Of a stretch of 21,443 nucleotides of DNA, positions 8,430-14,923 are shown piece by piece. Where the stretch lies: contig NZ_CP118173.1 of NCBI RefSeq assembly GCF_028748105.1, positions 1 through 21,443 of the forward strand, written 5' to 3'. The translations under genes and the position numbers were made by a program. The DNA is from Entomospira nematocerorum. Its GTDB lineage: Bacteria; Spirochaetota; Spirochaetia; WRBN01. Position 1 is the stretch's first letter, and every line of letters starts with the position of its first letter. The notes under the pieces were generated by a model. The model did no database searches. It was not told the DNA's origin and was given only the letters and a program-made list of their open reading frames with translations.

Positions 8430-8855
8430 TCAAAATTAATTATTTTTAAGTAAGATAAACTTGTAGTTCTATGGGAGGTTCTATTGTAACCCTCTACTAT
8501 TAGGTTGAAACTTAAAATTCTAGAGAATAAGACTTGGTGAACTATCGCTTGTTGAACTGGCCTGATGATTTTTTGCTTTGGATTCGCATATTCTATAGGC
8601 GTAGCTTTAAAATGATGCATTATAAAACTATTATTCTCTTTTCTGGCTAAGTGCAATACCGCCGTTATTTCAGATAAGTTACCCCCTCTGTAGCTTCAAA
8701 ATTAGCTTTTTGAATGAGATAATCGACAAATCCTACAATTTTTTTCGCTTCACCTTCTTGTCCTTACTTTTTTATTCTGGCATATATTACTGAGTTCATT
8801 CTGCCAATAAAAACTAAGCAGCGAGAGTTACTCTCCTAATCGTTTGGTATCGCTA
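8430..8855 (-). pseudogene. Decayed gene, unknown family, with frameshift
   Basis: Minus-strand frames contain clear coding remnants: DTKRLGE, stop, LSLLSFYWQNELSNICQNKK near 8765-8853, then GEAKKIVGFVDYLIQKANFE and ATEGVTYLK to about 8670. After a one-base shift the reading continues with NGGIALSQKRE and is then broken by several TAA/TAG. An open 90-codon stretch in a different frame (8384-8656) also exists, and I cannot decide which frame was the real one below 8670. No start, ribosome site or recognised motif is left. It is the largest piece of the gene graveyard between the PIN-like gene and the replication gene. Confidence 0.4.
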
Positions 8856-9155
8856 AATGGATTGTTAACGATAAGTATGTAATTTATATTTTTACAGAAA
8901 ACAGTATTATCGGTTAGTTATGATGCCGTTATAGTTAATTTTTTAGTATATTTTTGTATTATTATTTTTTTGATTATTTAGTAATTTTTATTGATTATAT
9001 TTTATAAATATGCTGGACTAAAAAGCAAGAAATTTTAGTGGGTAGGGTGAAGTAAGCATTTTTTAAATTCTATGCCTACTCAAGGTGGATATCCATCAGG
9101 TAGAAGCCATAATTGGTGAAAACTGTATAACTTAGTTAGATCTAAAGAATTTTTT
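8856..9155. other. Non-coding AT-rich stretch between decayed genes
   Basis: No gene is visible here. Bases 8935-9018 are almost pure A and T with repeated TTGATTAT-like words (for example 8970-8977 and 8990-8997), as seen in unwinding regions of replication origins, but I find no regular iterons. A 15-codon open piece, MPTQGGYPSGRSHNW, starts at 9072 and ends at TGA; it may be a gene fragment. Position about 0.8 kb upstream of the replication gene makes an origin role conceivable, nothing more. Confidence 0.35.
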
Positions 9156-9181
9156 CATCCCTTCCGATTTTGGAGGGGATG
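9156..9181. other. Hairpin upstream of a decayed gene
   Basis: CATCCCTTCC (9156-9165) and GGAGGGGATG (9172-9181) pair over ten positions with one G-T wobble and a six-base loop. It is preceded by five T and followed three bases later by four T. It could be a weak terminator or a leader structure of the decayed gene that follows. Confidence 0.4.
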
Positions 9182-9204
9182 AGTTTTGATACAGGAGTTA
9201 AATT

Positions 9205-9639
9205 ATATTTGAACAAATCAAAGTAGTAAATGTGGTGCATAATCTCTTGAATTATCTAATATCTGGGGATGAGCGGTTTGAAACTTTTTTACAATTAGCA
9301 GATTTACCCTTCAAAGAACTCAGTAATGGGTTACGATTGTATGAGATAAAATAGGCTTTACAGTGGATTTAGGGGAAATAAGAAGAATATGACACAAAAG
9401 ATTTAGTAGGATTTATCAAAGAGGCAGTCTATACATACATCAATACTTTTGAGGTAGAATTTTCTCTCCAAGACAGATAACTATTCGAAAAGTATATAGA
9501 AAACAAATTTTCATTAGAAAATTTGAGCCTAGTTTTGGAGCAAGCTATTTATATCATGAATAAAAAACTTCGAATTGAAAATAAGTTTGATTATCTGTTT
9601 AGAGATGCCATAGCCATAAATGATTTTTTAAATGACTAA
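9205..9639 (+). pseudogene. Decayed 145-codon gene: ATA in place of start, four Gln-position stops, no frameshift
   Basis: A single frame of 145 codons is preserved from 9205 to the TAA at 9637-9639. A good ribosome site, AGGAG at 9193-9197, stands seven bases before codon ATA at 9205, so the original ATG seems to have mutated. Internal stops are TAG 9352, TAG 9370, TAA 9379 and TAA 9478. Restoring glutamine at each gives smooth protein, for example EIKQALQWIQGKQEEYDTKD and SLQDRQLFEKYIE. All five lesions can be single G-to-A or C-to-T changes. The product was helical, acidic and soluble, ending AINDFLND; I do not recognise it. A terminator follows at 9686. Confidence 0.7.
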
Positions 9640-9685
9640 ATGCCTACTTGTTTTTATCGGCTGATTAGAGTACACTACAAAAAGA

Positions 9686-9720
9686 AAAAAGAGAGCCTCG
9701 AACACTCTCTTTTTGATAAT
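9686..9720. terminator. Bidirectional-looking hairpin terminator before rep
   Basis: AAAAAGAGAG (9686-9695) and CTCTCTTTTT (9705-9714) form a ten-base-pair stem with a nine-base loop. The stem is A-rich on one side and T-rich on the other, so it can end transcripts from either side. It isolates the replication gene from the decayed region. Confidence 0.7.
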
Positions 9721-9733
9721 TTTAACAGCCTAT

Positions 9734-9803
9734 TTGCCATAAGCTATACTGTAAAACTCTTTTATTATGGTTACAGTATATCCAATCTTGGCAAAAATGG
9801 CAA
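9734..9803 (+). promoter_or_regulatory. Nested inverted repeats upstream of the replication gene
   Basis: TATACTGTAA at 9745-9754 is repeated inverted as TTACAGTATA at 9771-9780, 26 bases centre to centre. Outside these lie TTGCCA at 9734-9739 and TGGCAA at 9789-9794, with a second TGGCAA at 9798-9803, giving a nested arrangement. Such sites before a plasmid rep gene usually bind the initiator itself or a copy-number repressor. AGAGGG at about 9802-9807 serves as ribosome site for the ATG at 9814. I could not place a convincing promoter here. Confidence 0.55.
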
Positions 9804-9813
9804 GAGGGTATAG

Positions 9814-11337
9814 ATGGAAATTCAACCTAAACAAAGTGTGCTCTTAGATTATCAGTACAATTTGACGCAGCCTTATCCTAGTTACGCTGAAAAAGGAAAG
9901 CACGGCTGGAAAACAATTCATAAAGCCCTTGGGCTTCGCGTGGTTGAGCTACATTTGGAGCAAAAAGCCATCATCGCCACTCGTGGGAGATATTATCCGA
10001 CCTTTGGCATTTTAGATATTGATAATCGCTCTTTCGCCGAAGTAGAAAAGATTCGCCGACATATCGGACTCAACAATACCAATAGCCTTATTTTTAGTAG
10101 CGAAAGCAAAGACTCCTATCACGTCTATTTTAAGCCGACAAGAGGTGGCAGGGTTGTTACCCTCGACTACTACTATCAAGCCATTAGCCACGCTCTACAA
10201 GCCTATAAGCTTGAAATTTATCCACAATCTCAGCGATACATACGACTTCCTTTGGGTAAGGGGCAACATATTGTAGAAGAGGGCGTGCCCCATGGTATCT
10301 CCTACCAAGCAGGCTATGAACGCTTGAAAGCTTTAGCCGACTTTGATTTAGAGACCTTACCGCTGTTTTATTTTGAACCAACGGTTATCCAATATAAGCA
10401 ACTTTCCCCTACTATCATGCTGCCCAAAAAGCATTTAGGCTGGAAAGAGGATGGCTTAAAGTGTCTCAATGAGGGAATTACCGCTTTTGGTACACGACTT
10501 GAAGCAACGAAGCGAGTGATTTATTTCTTTTGGTATCAAAATATCCCGATTAAAACGACCATTGAAGCCACTAAAAAGTGGATCAAAGAGAAGCATAATC
10601 ACAAGTCCAAGGATTTTTCCACGCATCCACGAAAAGTATATAAGCAGATAGAAGAGCTTGTACACTGGATGTATCAGCACTTTGATCGCCAAAACATCTT
10701 GCCCATTTCGGCACACCTCATCAATAACGGTTACTTGACGCAAGAATTAGTAGATACAGCCTTAGATGCCACACAAGCTAACTTACCAATTTTACGTTTT
10801 TACTTGAGATTATTAGCCTATATTGCCCCACGACAGATGGAAGGACGCTATGTATCGGTGCATAGTGACAGATTGATAGACTGGAGTAGTAGACGATCTT
10901 ATTTACTATATGTCAATGAATTACAAAGGAAAAACCTTTTAATTCGTAACGATGACTATATTGTAGGCGATCACTCTAAAGGCATTTTATTATTGACGCC
11001 AATCCCACAATTCTCCGATGCCATTATGACGATAGAAGATAATGAACGCACCGCTTTAACCCCCGAAGAACTTATCCCCCAGCTTTATACCATAAGCGAA
11101 TATGAGAGCAAATTAAAAAATTATCAACGAGCTAAAATTACAATTACTAAACAATTAAAGCTCTTTTATGGGTTGAAGGTACGTCAACAAACTAAAAAGA
11201 AAGCAACTATCCAGAAAGTTATAGCATACATAAACAAACATCCTAACAGTAGTCAAAGAACCATAGCAAAGGCATTAAATCTAAGCTTAGGAACAGTAAA
11301 TGCTATTGTTCAAAATGTTCAAAAAAGTGAAAAATGA
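9814..11337 (+). CDS. rep: Plasmid replication protein with archaeo-eukaryotic-type primase motifs and C-terminal HTH
   Basis: The 507-aa protein probably starts plasmid replication and may also prime it. The N-terminal ~170 residues carry the three motifs of the archaeo-eukaryotic primase fold: LDID with D68 and D70 (metal-binding acids), SKDSYHVYF with H103 (second motif), and QRYIRLPLG with R144 near the end of the core (third motif). The same signature is found in plasmid and phage primase-like initiators. Residues ~465-507 form a helix-turn-helix (NSSQRTIAKALNLSLGTVNA), suited to binding the inverted repeats upstream. No helicase Walker motif is present, so host DnaB is probably recruited. 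It is the only replication-type gene on the circle and faces the partition operon. A Rep role rests on context and fold; a purely accessory primase is the alternative. Confidence 0.75.
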   Translation: MEIQPKQSVLLDYQYNLTQPYPSYAEKGKHGWKTIHKALGLRVVELHLEQKAIIATRGRYYPTFGILDIDNRSFAEVEKIRRHIGLNNTNSLIFSSESKDSYHVYFKPTRGGRVVTLDYYYQAISHALQAYKLEIYPQSQRYIRLPLGKGQHIVEEGVPHGISYQAGYERLKALADFDLETLPLFYFEPTVIQYKQLSPTIMLPKKHLGWKEDGLKCLNEGITAFGTRLEATKRVIYFFWYQNIPIKTTIEATKKWIKEKHNHKSKDFSTHPRKVYKQIEELVHWMYQHFDRQNILPISAHLINNGYLTQELVDTALDATQANLPILRFYLRLLAYIAPRQMEGRYVSVHSDRLIDWSSRRSYLLYVNELQRKNLLIRNDDYIVGDHSKGILLLTPIPQFSDAIMTIEDNERTALTPEELIPQLYTISEYESKLKNYQRAKITITKQLKLFYGLKVRQQTKKKATIQKVIAYINKHPNSSQRTIAKALNLSLGTVNAIVQNVQKSEK

Positions 11338-11356
11338 GTAAACATATTTATTGCTT

Positions 11357-11390
11357 AGGTGAAGGGATTCCTTCACCTGTGGTCTTTTCT
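11357..11390. terminator. Hairpin between convergent rep and partition operon
   Basis: AGGTGAAGG (11357-11365) and CCTTCACCT (11370-11378) form a nine-base-pair stem with loop GATT, followed by GTGGTCTTTTCT. It stands between two converging genes and may serve both, although the T-run is short. Confidence 0.6.
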
Positions 11391-11392
11391 GA

Positions 11393-11653
11393 TTATTGTG
11401 ATTGTTTCTTGAGATCTTCTTCGATAAGATATCTGATATAACTGCTTATATTGGGAGCTTTCATTGCTTGAGTTTCATCAATTGAAAAGATGCCTTCTTG
11501 TAATAGTTGGTGAATACGTTGGGTCATGATTGTTTGATAATTCTCCTTAGGGATAAGGATCGACAAACGTTTTAATTCTTGGGTGGTTTGATTTTGAGTT
11601 TCAGAGCTGGTTAATGCCCATTGGTCGAGGGATTTTTTATTTTTGTATGTCAT
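11393..11653 (-). CDS. ParG-like ribbon-helix-helix partition protein
   Basis: An 86-aa protein with a flexible polar N-terminus (about 25 residues) followed by a ribbon-helix-helix domain: strand KRLSILIP at ~28-35, helix A from ENYQTIMTQRIHQLL, helix B NISSYIRYLIEEDLKK at ~68-83. This is the form of ParG-type centromere-binding proteins, which also repress their own operon. It is the second gene of the operon; its start overlaps the end of parA by 17 bases, which suggests coupled translation. Its probable binding sites are the AT palindromes upstream of parA. The assignment is by fold pattern and neighbour, not by close sequence recall. Confidence 0.7.
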   Translation of the reverse strand: MTYKNKKSLDQWALTSSETQNQTTQELKRLSILIPKENYQTIMTQRIHQLLQEGIFSIDETQAMKAPNISSYIRYLIEEDLKKQSQ

Positions 11654-12290
11654 GTAAGATCTCCTGCCAGAGATGATTCATCTCAGTAATTGCTTTGTGG
11701 TCTACTTTATCTTCTATTTTGTCGTATGCGGTGCGACCTGTAGCGTAAGAACGACGATAAGCAATGCGTTCATAGATTTTGCTATTTAGCCAATAAGCCC
11801 ATGCTGGAAAATCATTTTGGTATTCGGGGATGCTGTGAATTTCTTTTGTTGCAGTGGAGAGTTTGTTGAAGGCTATAAAAGTTTTGAGCTTTTCGTTGTA
11901 CGCCTTGGCTTCGTCAATTAAAGCCATCATATCTAACGTGGCGATACGATCAACGGCAGATAGCGAGGTAGGAACAATAACGATGTCAGAGCTAGCTAGA
12001 ACGTAGCGTAAGACACTAGAGTCGCTACCGCCGACATCGACAATGATATATTGATATTGCTTTTCCCGTGCTTCTAAGACTTGTTTAATCCCTTGAGGAG
12101 GAAGTTTTTGCGTATCAATATAAGGTTGAATTTCTTCCTCTGCGCGCCAACCTGCCCAAGTGAGAGTAGTTTCTTGCTTGTCGGCGTCCATGAGTAAGGT
12201 TTTGTTTTTTTGGGTTAAAAAATGTGCTAAATGTATGGACAGGGTAGATTTACCTACCCCTCCTTTGGTTGATGCTATTGATATTATCAT
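11637..12290 (-). CDS. parA: ParA/ParF-type partition ATPase
   Basis: Deviant Walker A ATPase that moves plasmid copies over the nucleoid together with the centromere-binding protein. With the ATG at 12290 the protein is 217 aa, the size of the small ParA type (ParF) that lacks an N-terminal HTH. KGGVGKST occupies residues 9-16 with the signature lysine. YIIVDVGGSDSSVL near residue 80 is the Walker B region, here GGS where most ParA have PPG or CPP. I chose 12290 over the upstream ATG at 12335 because GGAGAG stands 11 bases before it and the motif then sits at the usual distance from the N-terminus. It is first in a two-gene operon with the RHH protein. Confidence 0.88.
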   Translation of the reverse strand: MIISIASTKGGVGKSTLSIHLAHFLTQKNKTLLMDADKQETTLTWAGWRAEEEIQPYIDTQKLPPQGIKQVLEAREKQYQYIIVDVGGSDSSVLRYVLASSDIVIVPTSLSAVDRIATLDMMALIDEAKAYNEKLKTFIAFNKLSTATKEIHSIPEYQNDFPAWAYWLNSKIYERIAYRRSYATGRTAYDKIEDKVDHKAITEMNHLWQEILHDIQK

Positions 12291-12308
12291 CGTATGGTCA
12301 TCTCTCCA

Positions 12309-12411
12309 TATTATATTATCATAATATAATACCATAATAATGGAATAATATTAAGTGGTGATATGTGAATATGATAATATTATTATAATATAACTCTATA
12401 GTTTAAGTCAA
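12309..12411 (-). promoter_or_regulatory. Promoter and AT palindromes of the partition operon (probable operator/centromere)
   Basis: On the minus strand TTGACT (12411-12406) and TATAAT (12387-12382) are 18 bases apart and drive parA. Bases 12309-12331 form a perfect palindrome of 11 bases on each side of a central C, made of A and T only; a related imperfect palindrome covers 12369-12392 over the -10 box. ParG-type proteins bind such AT-rich sites both to repress the operon and to mark the centromere, so this is the best candidate for the partition site. Confidence 0.6.
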
Positions 12412-12475
12412 TTGTTAGAGTTTTGCTTGTTATCATTTGAGTTTTGACCCATTAATGATAGGGGAGATAAACATA

Positions 12476-12815
12476 TGATTATTGAATTTGATTTAATCAC
12501 GATTTTGGAAGCAAGAGCCAAACTCTTAGACGTTGAACCTGATTAGTTGATCAATTACTCCTTACGCTATCAAGTGCCACTCGAAAAAAATTCGGGGTAT
12601 CGATTTGGCGATGGATGATGTGGTTAATGGTCGTATCATAAAAACGACTTTGAAGGAGCTTAGACAAGAGTTAGGACTTGATTCAGTGTCAGTGTTTTAT
12701 TAGATTAAATCTTTCAGAAAACATATTTTAAATCCTATGTTCATTGCCAAGAGATTTTAAAAGAGCTTGATAGGATTGTTGACCTACTTCTTAAACAAGA
12801 GAAGTTGCCTGCATA
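12476..12815 (+). pseudogene. Decayed small gene with intact ribosome site, unknown family
   Basis: GGGGAG stands eight bases before an ATG at 12476. The reading starts MIIEFDLITILEARAKLLDV, meets TAG at 12542-12544 (glutamine would fit), continues LINYSLRYQVPLEK, shifts frame near the A-run at 12582-12588, continues GIDLAMDDVVNGRIIKTTLK and LRQELGLDSVSVFY, hits another TAG, shifts again, and ends QEILKELDRIVDLLLKQEK with TAA at 12813-12815. Repaired, it would be about 113 aa, acidic and mostly helical. It is divergent from the partition operon. I do not recognise the family; a regulator or antitoxin-like protein is possible. Confidence 0.6.
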
Positions 12816-13050
12816 ACTAAAAAACACCTAAGCGATATGTCGGAAGCACCTCTCTTAGATATTTAGCTGTATAAGTATTTTCATTATACTTGATTCTATG
12901 GTAAATACCAAGCGATAATGCTAAGTAAAACATCGAATATATAAATAGTAGGGTTAGACTTATTACTGAGGCTTTAATTGATACTATTGTAATAGGATCA
13001 TATGAAGTGATAATATGTAATATTATTATGTTCTTAATTCCATAGTTGAA

Positions 13051-13350
13051 TTATTTGTCATCATAATGCCCATGGCAACTAAAAATATAAAGATAATCAC
13101 CCCTATTATTATCTTCGCAAATAACAAAAACAATTCGATTTTTTTTATCTACATCACAACTCCAAAAATCGCCTGCCTTATGTCTTAACATTTTTACACT
13201 AGATTGGAAAGTTCCAGTGCGTCTGAGTTCTTCTAATTTTTTAAGAACTTTTTTTAGTTGATTTCTATCTCGTTCAAAAAGATCGTTGATTTGGGCAAAG
13301 GAATTTTCGTCAAAGCGTAAGTCTAATTTTGCTGACTTTGCTTCATCCAT
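13051..13350 (-). CDS. RelE/ParE-superfamily toxin (YoeB/Txe-like C-terminus)
   Basis: A 99-aa basic protein with the RelE fold pattern: an N-terminal helical pair (DRNQLKKVLKKLEELRR at ~29-45), then strands carrying KMLRHKAGDFWSCDV, NRIVFVICED and LYIFSCHGHYDDK. The final H-x-H-Y resembles the catalytic end of YoeB/Txe-type mRNA interferases that cut mRNA at the ribosome. Its ATG lies inside the preceding 53-aa gene, a 28-base overlap, as expected for an antitoxin-toxin pair. AAGGAG lies 11 bases before the start. Exact subfamily is uncertain. Confidence 0.75.
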   Translation of the reverse strand: MDEAKSAKLDLRFDENSFAQINDLFERDRNQLKKVLKKLEELRRTGTFQSSVKMLRHKAGDFWSCDVDKKNRIVFVICEDNNRGDYLYIFSCHGHYDDK

Positions 13351-13484
13351 GCTTCACCGATCTCCTTTGAGCGTTTCATTGCTTCTGGGTTAGCTTTTGC
13401 AAAAGCGGTGAGTTTGGCGGAAACATCATAGTGAGGTTCTCTTTTTTTATCAAATTTTTGTAACAATAATTTTAGTAGTTTCAT
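13323..13484 (-). CDS. Short probable antitoxin of the YoeB-like toxin
   Basis: A 53-aa open frame, MKLLKLLLQKFDKKREPHYD, continuing to MKQSQQN, with AGGAAG about five bases before its ATG. It precedes the toxin and overlaps it, and a strong promoter with palindrome lies upstream, so it is very likely the antitoxin. It is shorter than the ~80-aa partners usual for this toxin group and shows no clear Phd/YefM or RHH DNA-binding domain; the leucine-rich N-terminus followed by a basic helix is all I can see. It could be a truncated or unusual antitoxin class. Confidence 0.65.
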   Translation of the reverse strand: MKLLKLLLQKFDKKREPHYDVSAKLTAFAKANPEAMKRSKEIGEAWMKQSQQN

Positions 13485-13504
13485 AAAACGCTTCCTTTAT
13501 TTAG

Positions 13505-13533
13505 ATAATAGCTGATTTTGTGATAATTATCAA
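13505..13533 (-). promoter_or_regulatory. Promoter and operator of the YoeB-like pair
   Basis: On the minus strand TTGATA (13533-13528) and TATTAT (13510-13505) are 17 bases apart. A perfect palindrome, TGATAATTATCA at 13521-13532, overlaps the -35 box, as expected for self-repression by a toxin-antitoxin complex. Confidence 0.65.
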
Positions 13534-13587
13534 TGGTTGTAGTAAGATGATATGAATAGGATAATATAACTATTCTTTTATTACCCT

Positions 13588-13627
13588 AAAATAATCAATA
13601 TTATTAAAAAGTTATATTGATTATTTT
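13588..13627 (-). terminator. Hairpin between the two toxin-antitoxin operons
   Basis: Bases 13588-13601 (AAAATAATCAATAT) pair with 13614-13627 over 14 positions, loop of 12. It follows the relE stop on the minus strand, so it probably ends the relBE transcript. The stem is AT-rich and the tail runs into the A/T ends of the stem. Confidence 0.6.
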
Positions 13628-13638
13628 TTCATCTATTT

Positions 13639-13908
13639 TTATTTATTGTAAATAGCTTTGCGGTGCCCAATCGCCAATAACAAAATCGTAACGGTAGCAT
13701 CATCAATCTCAGCGATAATACGATAATCACCAATACGATATCGCCACGCCCCAGATAAATTCGCTTTCAACGCTTTACCTTTACTGCGAGGGTCTTCACA
13801 ATTGAACAGATGCTTCTCAATCCAATTTATGATCAAGATTTGGCTGGGCCGATCAAGTTTCTTTAATGCCTTGACAGCCGCCGACGTATAATGCAGTGCA
13901 TAAGTCAT
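13639..13908 (-). CDS. relE: RelE-family mRNA interferase toxin
   Basis: An 89-aa protein that in this family cuts mRNA in the ribosomal A site. The classic pattern is clear: HYTSAAVKALKKLDRPSQ helix pair at the N-terminus, KALKANLSGAWRYRIGDYRI (residues ~46-65, the G-x-W-R-Y-R-x-G-D-Y-R core), then ILLLAIGHRKAIYNK with the final basic H-R-K and tyrosine. I chose the ATG at 13908, which overlaps the relB stop as TGATG; a GTG three bases upstream (13911) is the alternative. Translation is coupled to relB. Confidence 0.92.
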   Translation of the reverse strand: MTYALHYTSAAVKALKKLDRPSQILIINWIEKHLFNCEDPRSKGKALKANLSGAWRYRIGDYRIIAEIDDATVTILLLAIGHRKAIYNK

Positions 13909-14129
13909 CACTCTAAATCTAAGAGCTTTTTCACTTCATCGTGGCTGTGTGTCACCGATTGCTCTTTGTAGGATCGCATTGCTTGTTGGTAAGCGTCAAG
14001 ATCATATTCATCTTCTAGCTCAGCGAGGATACTATTTCGCATCATTTGCGATACAGTGATTTTCTTGTGCTTGGCATACTGTTTAATTAATTGGGCTTCT
14101 TCGTCATTAAAGCGAATTGATATCGTCAT
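13908..14129 (-). CDS. relB: RelB-type ribbon-helix-helix antitoxin
   Basis: A 73-aa protein: strand MTISIRF, helix NDEEAQLIKQYAKHK, then ITVSQMMRNSILAELEDEYD, an RHH DNA-binding domain, followed by a tail (AYQQAMRSYKEQ... KKLLDLE) that would wrap the toxin. The ATG at 14129 is preceded eight bases earlier by AGGAGG; the longer frame starting at 14162 runs into the promoter and is rejected. It represses its own promoter, probably with RelE, and is coupled to relE. Confidence 0.9.
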   Translation of the reverse strand: MTISIRFNDEEAQLIKQYAKHKKITVSQMMRNSILAELEDEYDLDAYQQAMRSYKEQSVTHSHDEVKKLLDLE

Positions 14130-14146
14130 TTTAGGCGCCTCCTGTA

Positions 14147-14179
14147 ATACAATGTATGACAAAATAGCTGTGATGTCAA
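14147..14179 (-). promoter_or_regulatory. Promoter and operator of relBE
   Basis: On the minus strand TTGACA (14179-14174, exact consensus) and TACATT (14156-14151) are 17 bases apart. ATACAATGTAT at 14147-14157 is an odd-centred palindrome over the -10 box and is the likely RelB site. Confidence 0.65.
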
Positions 14180-14445
14180 GCCTTCATAACAGGAATTTTT
14201 TCTTGATTACTCCTCATTTCAAGTATACTCTCATCTTTGCAAGCGTGTAGGTGATGCCACTTGTTCAATATGTTACCATACTTCCTCACATAAAGCTAAC
14301 TCACGAGTTATTTCTTGTAAATTTAGCCACCTGTGTCTTATTCCATCAATTGCTTCAACACTGCTTCATTGGTAATCAAAATTGCAGTTTGCAAGAAAAT
14401 TTTTAATCCCTGTATAAAACATTATTGCTCGATGATGCTAAGTTA
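14180..14445. other. Intergenic region without a clear gene
   Basis: No gene is supported. On the minus strand short open pieces such as ITNEAVLKQLME (near 14350) and RHRWLNLQEITRELALCEEV (near 14275-14330) look protein-like but are short, in different frames and without starts, so they may be remnants. No antitoxin-sized frame for the adjacent vapD is visible. Confidence 0.3.
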
Positions 14446-14817
14446 TTAATCATCATCCCGTAAGAAGGCTAGAACGTCATTTTCTGCTTCAATTTTGAGC
14501 ATCCGAACATCTCGGGAACAATCTAAAAACCAAGGATATTTCTTCGTCATTTTCCTAATGATTTTTAGCACGATCAAGTTATCTTGAATACTTTTATCTT
14601 TGTAAAAATAGACAGAGCCTTGTTTCCACTCGAAGCCGTTTTGCTCCAGGTATTGCCCTACCAAATAATAAGCTTTCGTGTAAGCCCATTTAACTTTCTC
14701 ATTAGTTTGGCTTGGCAGGATGATTTCCATCGAGAGCTCTTTGCTCATATCATCATCAGTAGCATTAAAGTGTTTTTCTAAGCAAGCAGTATCGAAATCA
14801 AAAGTTATGGCATACAT
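14446..14817 (-). CDS. vapD: VapD-family ribonuclease
   Basis: A 123-aa protein with the VapD pattern: MYAITFDFDTACLEKHF at the N-terminus (first strand with D7/D9), KAYYLVGQYLEQNGFEWKQGSVYF (residues ~48-72), and WFLDCSRDVRMLKIEAEND near the end. VapD has a Cas2-like fold and cuts RNA; in Haemophilus it acts as toxin with partner VapX. It is longer than the ~95-aa classic forms because of an insert at ~residues 16-45. The ATG at 14817 lies exactly at the predicted transcription start; a frame extended to 14853 would cross the promoter. No VapX-like gene is found beside it, so it is either orphan or has an unknown partner. It is divergent from the tyrosine recombinase. Confidence 0.8.
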   Translation of the reverse strand: MYAITFDFDTACLEKHFNATDDDMSKELSMEIILPSQTNEKVKWAYTKAYYLVGQYLEQNGFEWKQGSVYFYKDKSIQDNLIVLKIIRKMTKKYPWFLDCSRDVRMLKIEAENDVLAFLRDDD

Positions 14818-14823
14818 AATAAA

Positions 14824-14853
14824 AGTGTACCACAGAAAAAGTAGGACTGTCAA
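14824..14853 (-). promoter_or_regulatory. Promoter of vapD, predicted leaderless
   Basis: On the minus strand TTGACA (14853-14848) and TACACT (14829-14824) are 18 bases apart. Six bases (TTTATT) separate the -10 box from the ATG at 14817, so transcription should start at the start codon, and no ribosome site exists. Confidence 0.65.
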
Positions 14854-14888
14854 ATGATATCAATAGTTAATATAATTTATTAATACTA

Positions 14889-14917
14889 TTGACTATTAAT
14901 GACTGCATCTTTATAAT
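14889..14917 (+). promoter_or_regulatory. Promoter of the tyrosine recombinase, predicted leaderless
   Basis: TTGACT (14889-14894) and TATAAT (14912-14917) are 17 bases apart, near consensus. Six bases (TTATTT) separate TATAAT from the ATG at 14924, so the mRNA should begin with AUG. The divergent vapD promoter is only about 35 bases away, so the two compete for or share regulators. Confidence 0.7.
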
Positions 14918-14923
14918 TTATTT

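Noticed and set aside
8384..8656. 90-codon minus-strand open frame as a real gene
   Set aside because: No ribosome site or promoter, and a competing decayed frame over the same bases looks at least as protein-like; treated as part of a pseudogene.
8935..9018. Iteron-type replication origin
   Set aside because: The stretch is AT-rich with TTGATTAT-like words, but there are no evenly spaced repeats; kept only as a non-coding note.
9205..9639. Use of an alternative code with TAA/TAG as glutamine
   Set aside because: Intact genes on the same plasmid end at TAA or TAG immediately before terminators or overlapping genes, so these are true stops here; decay is simpler.
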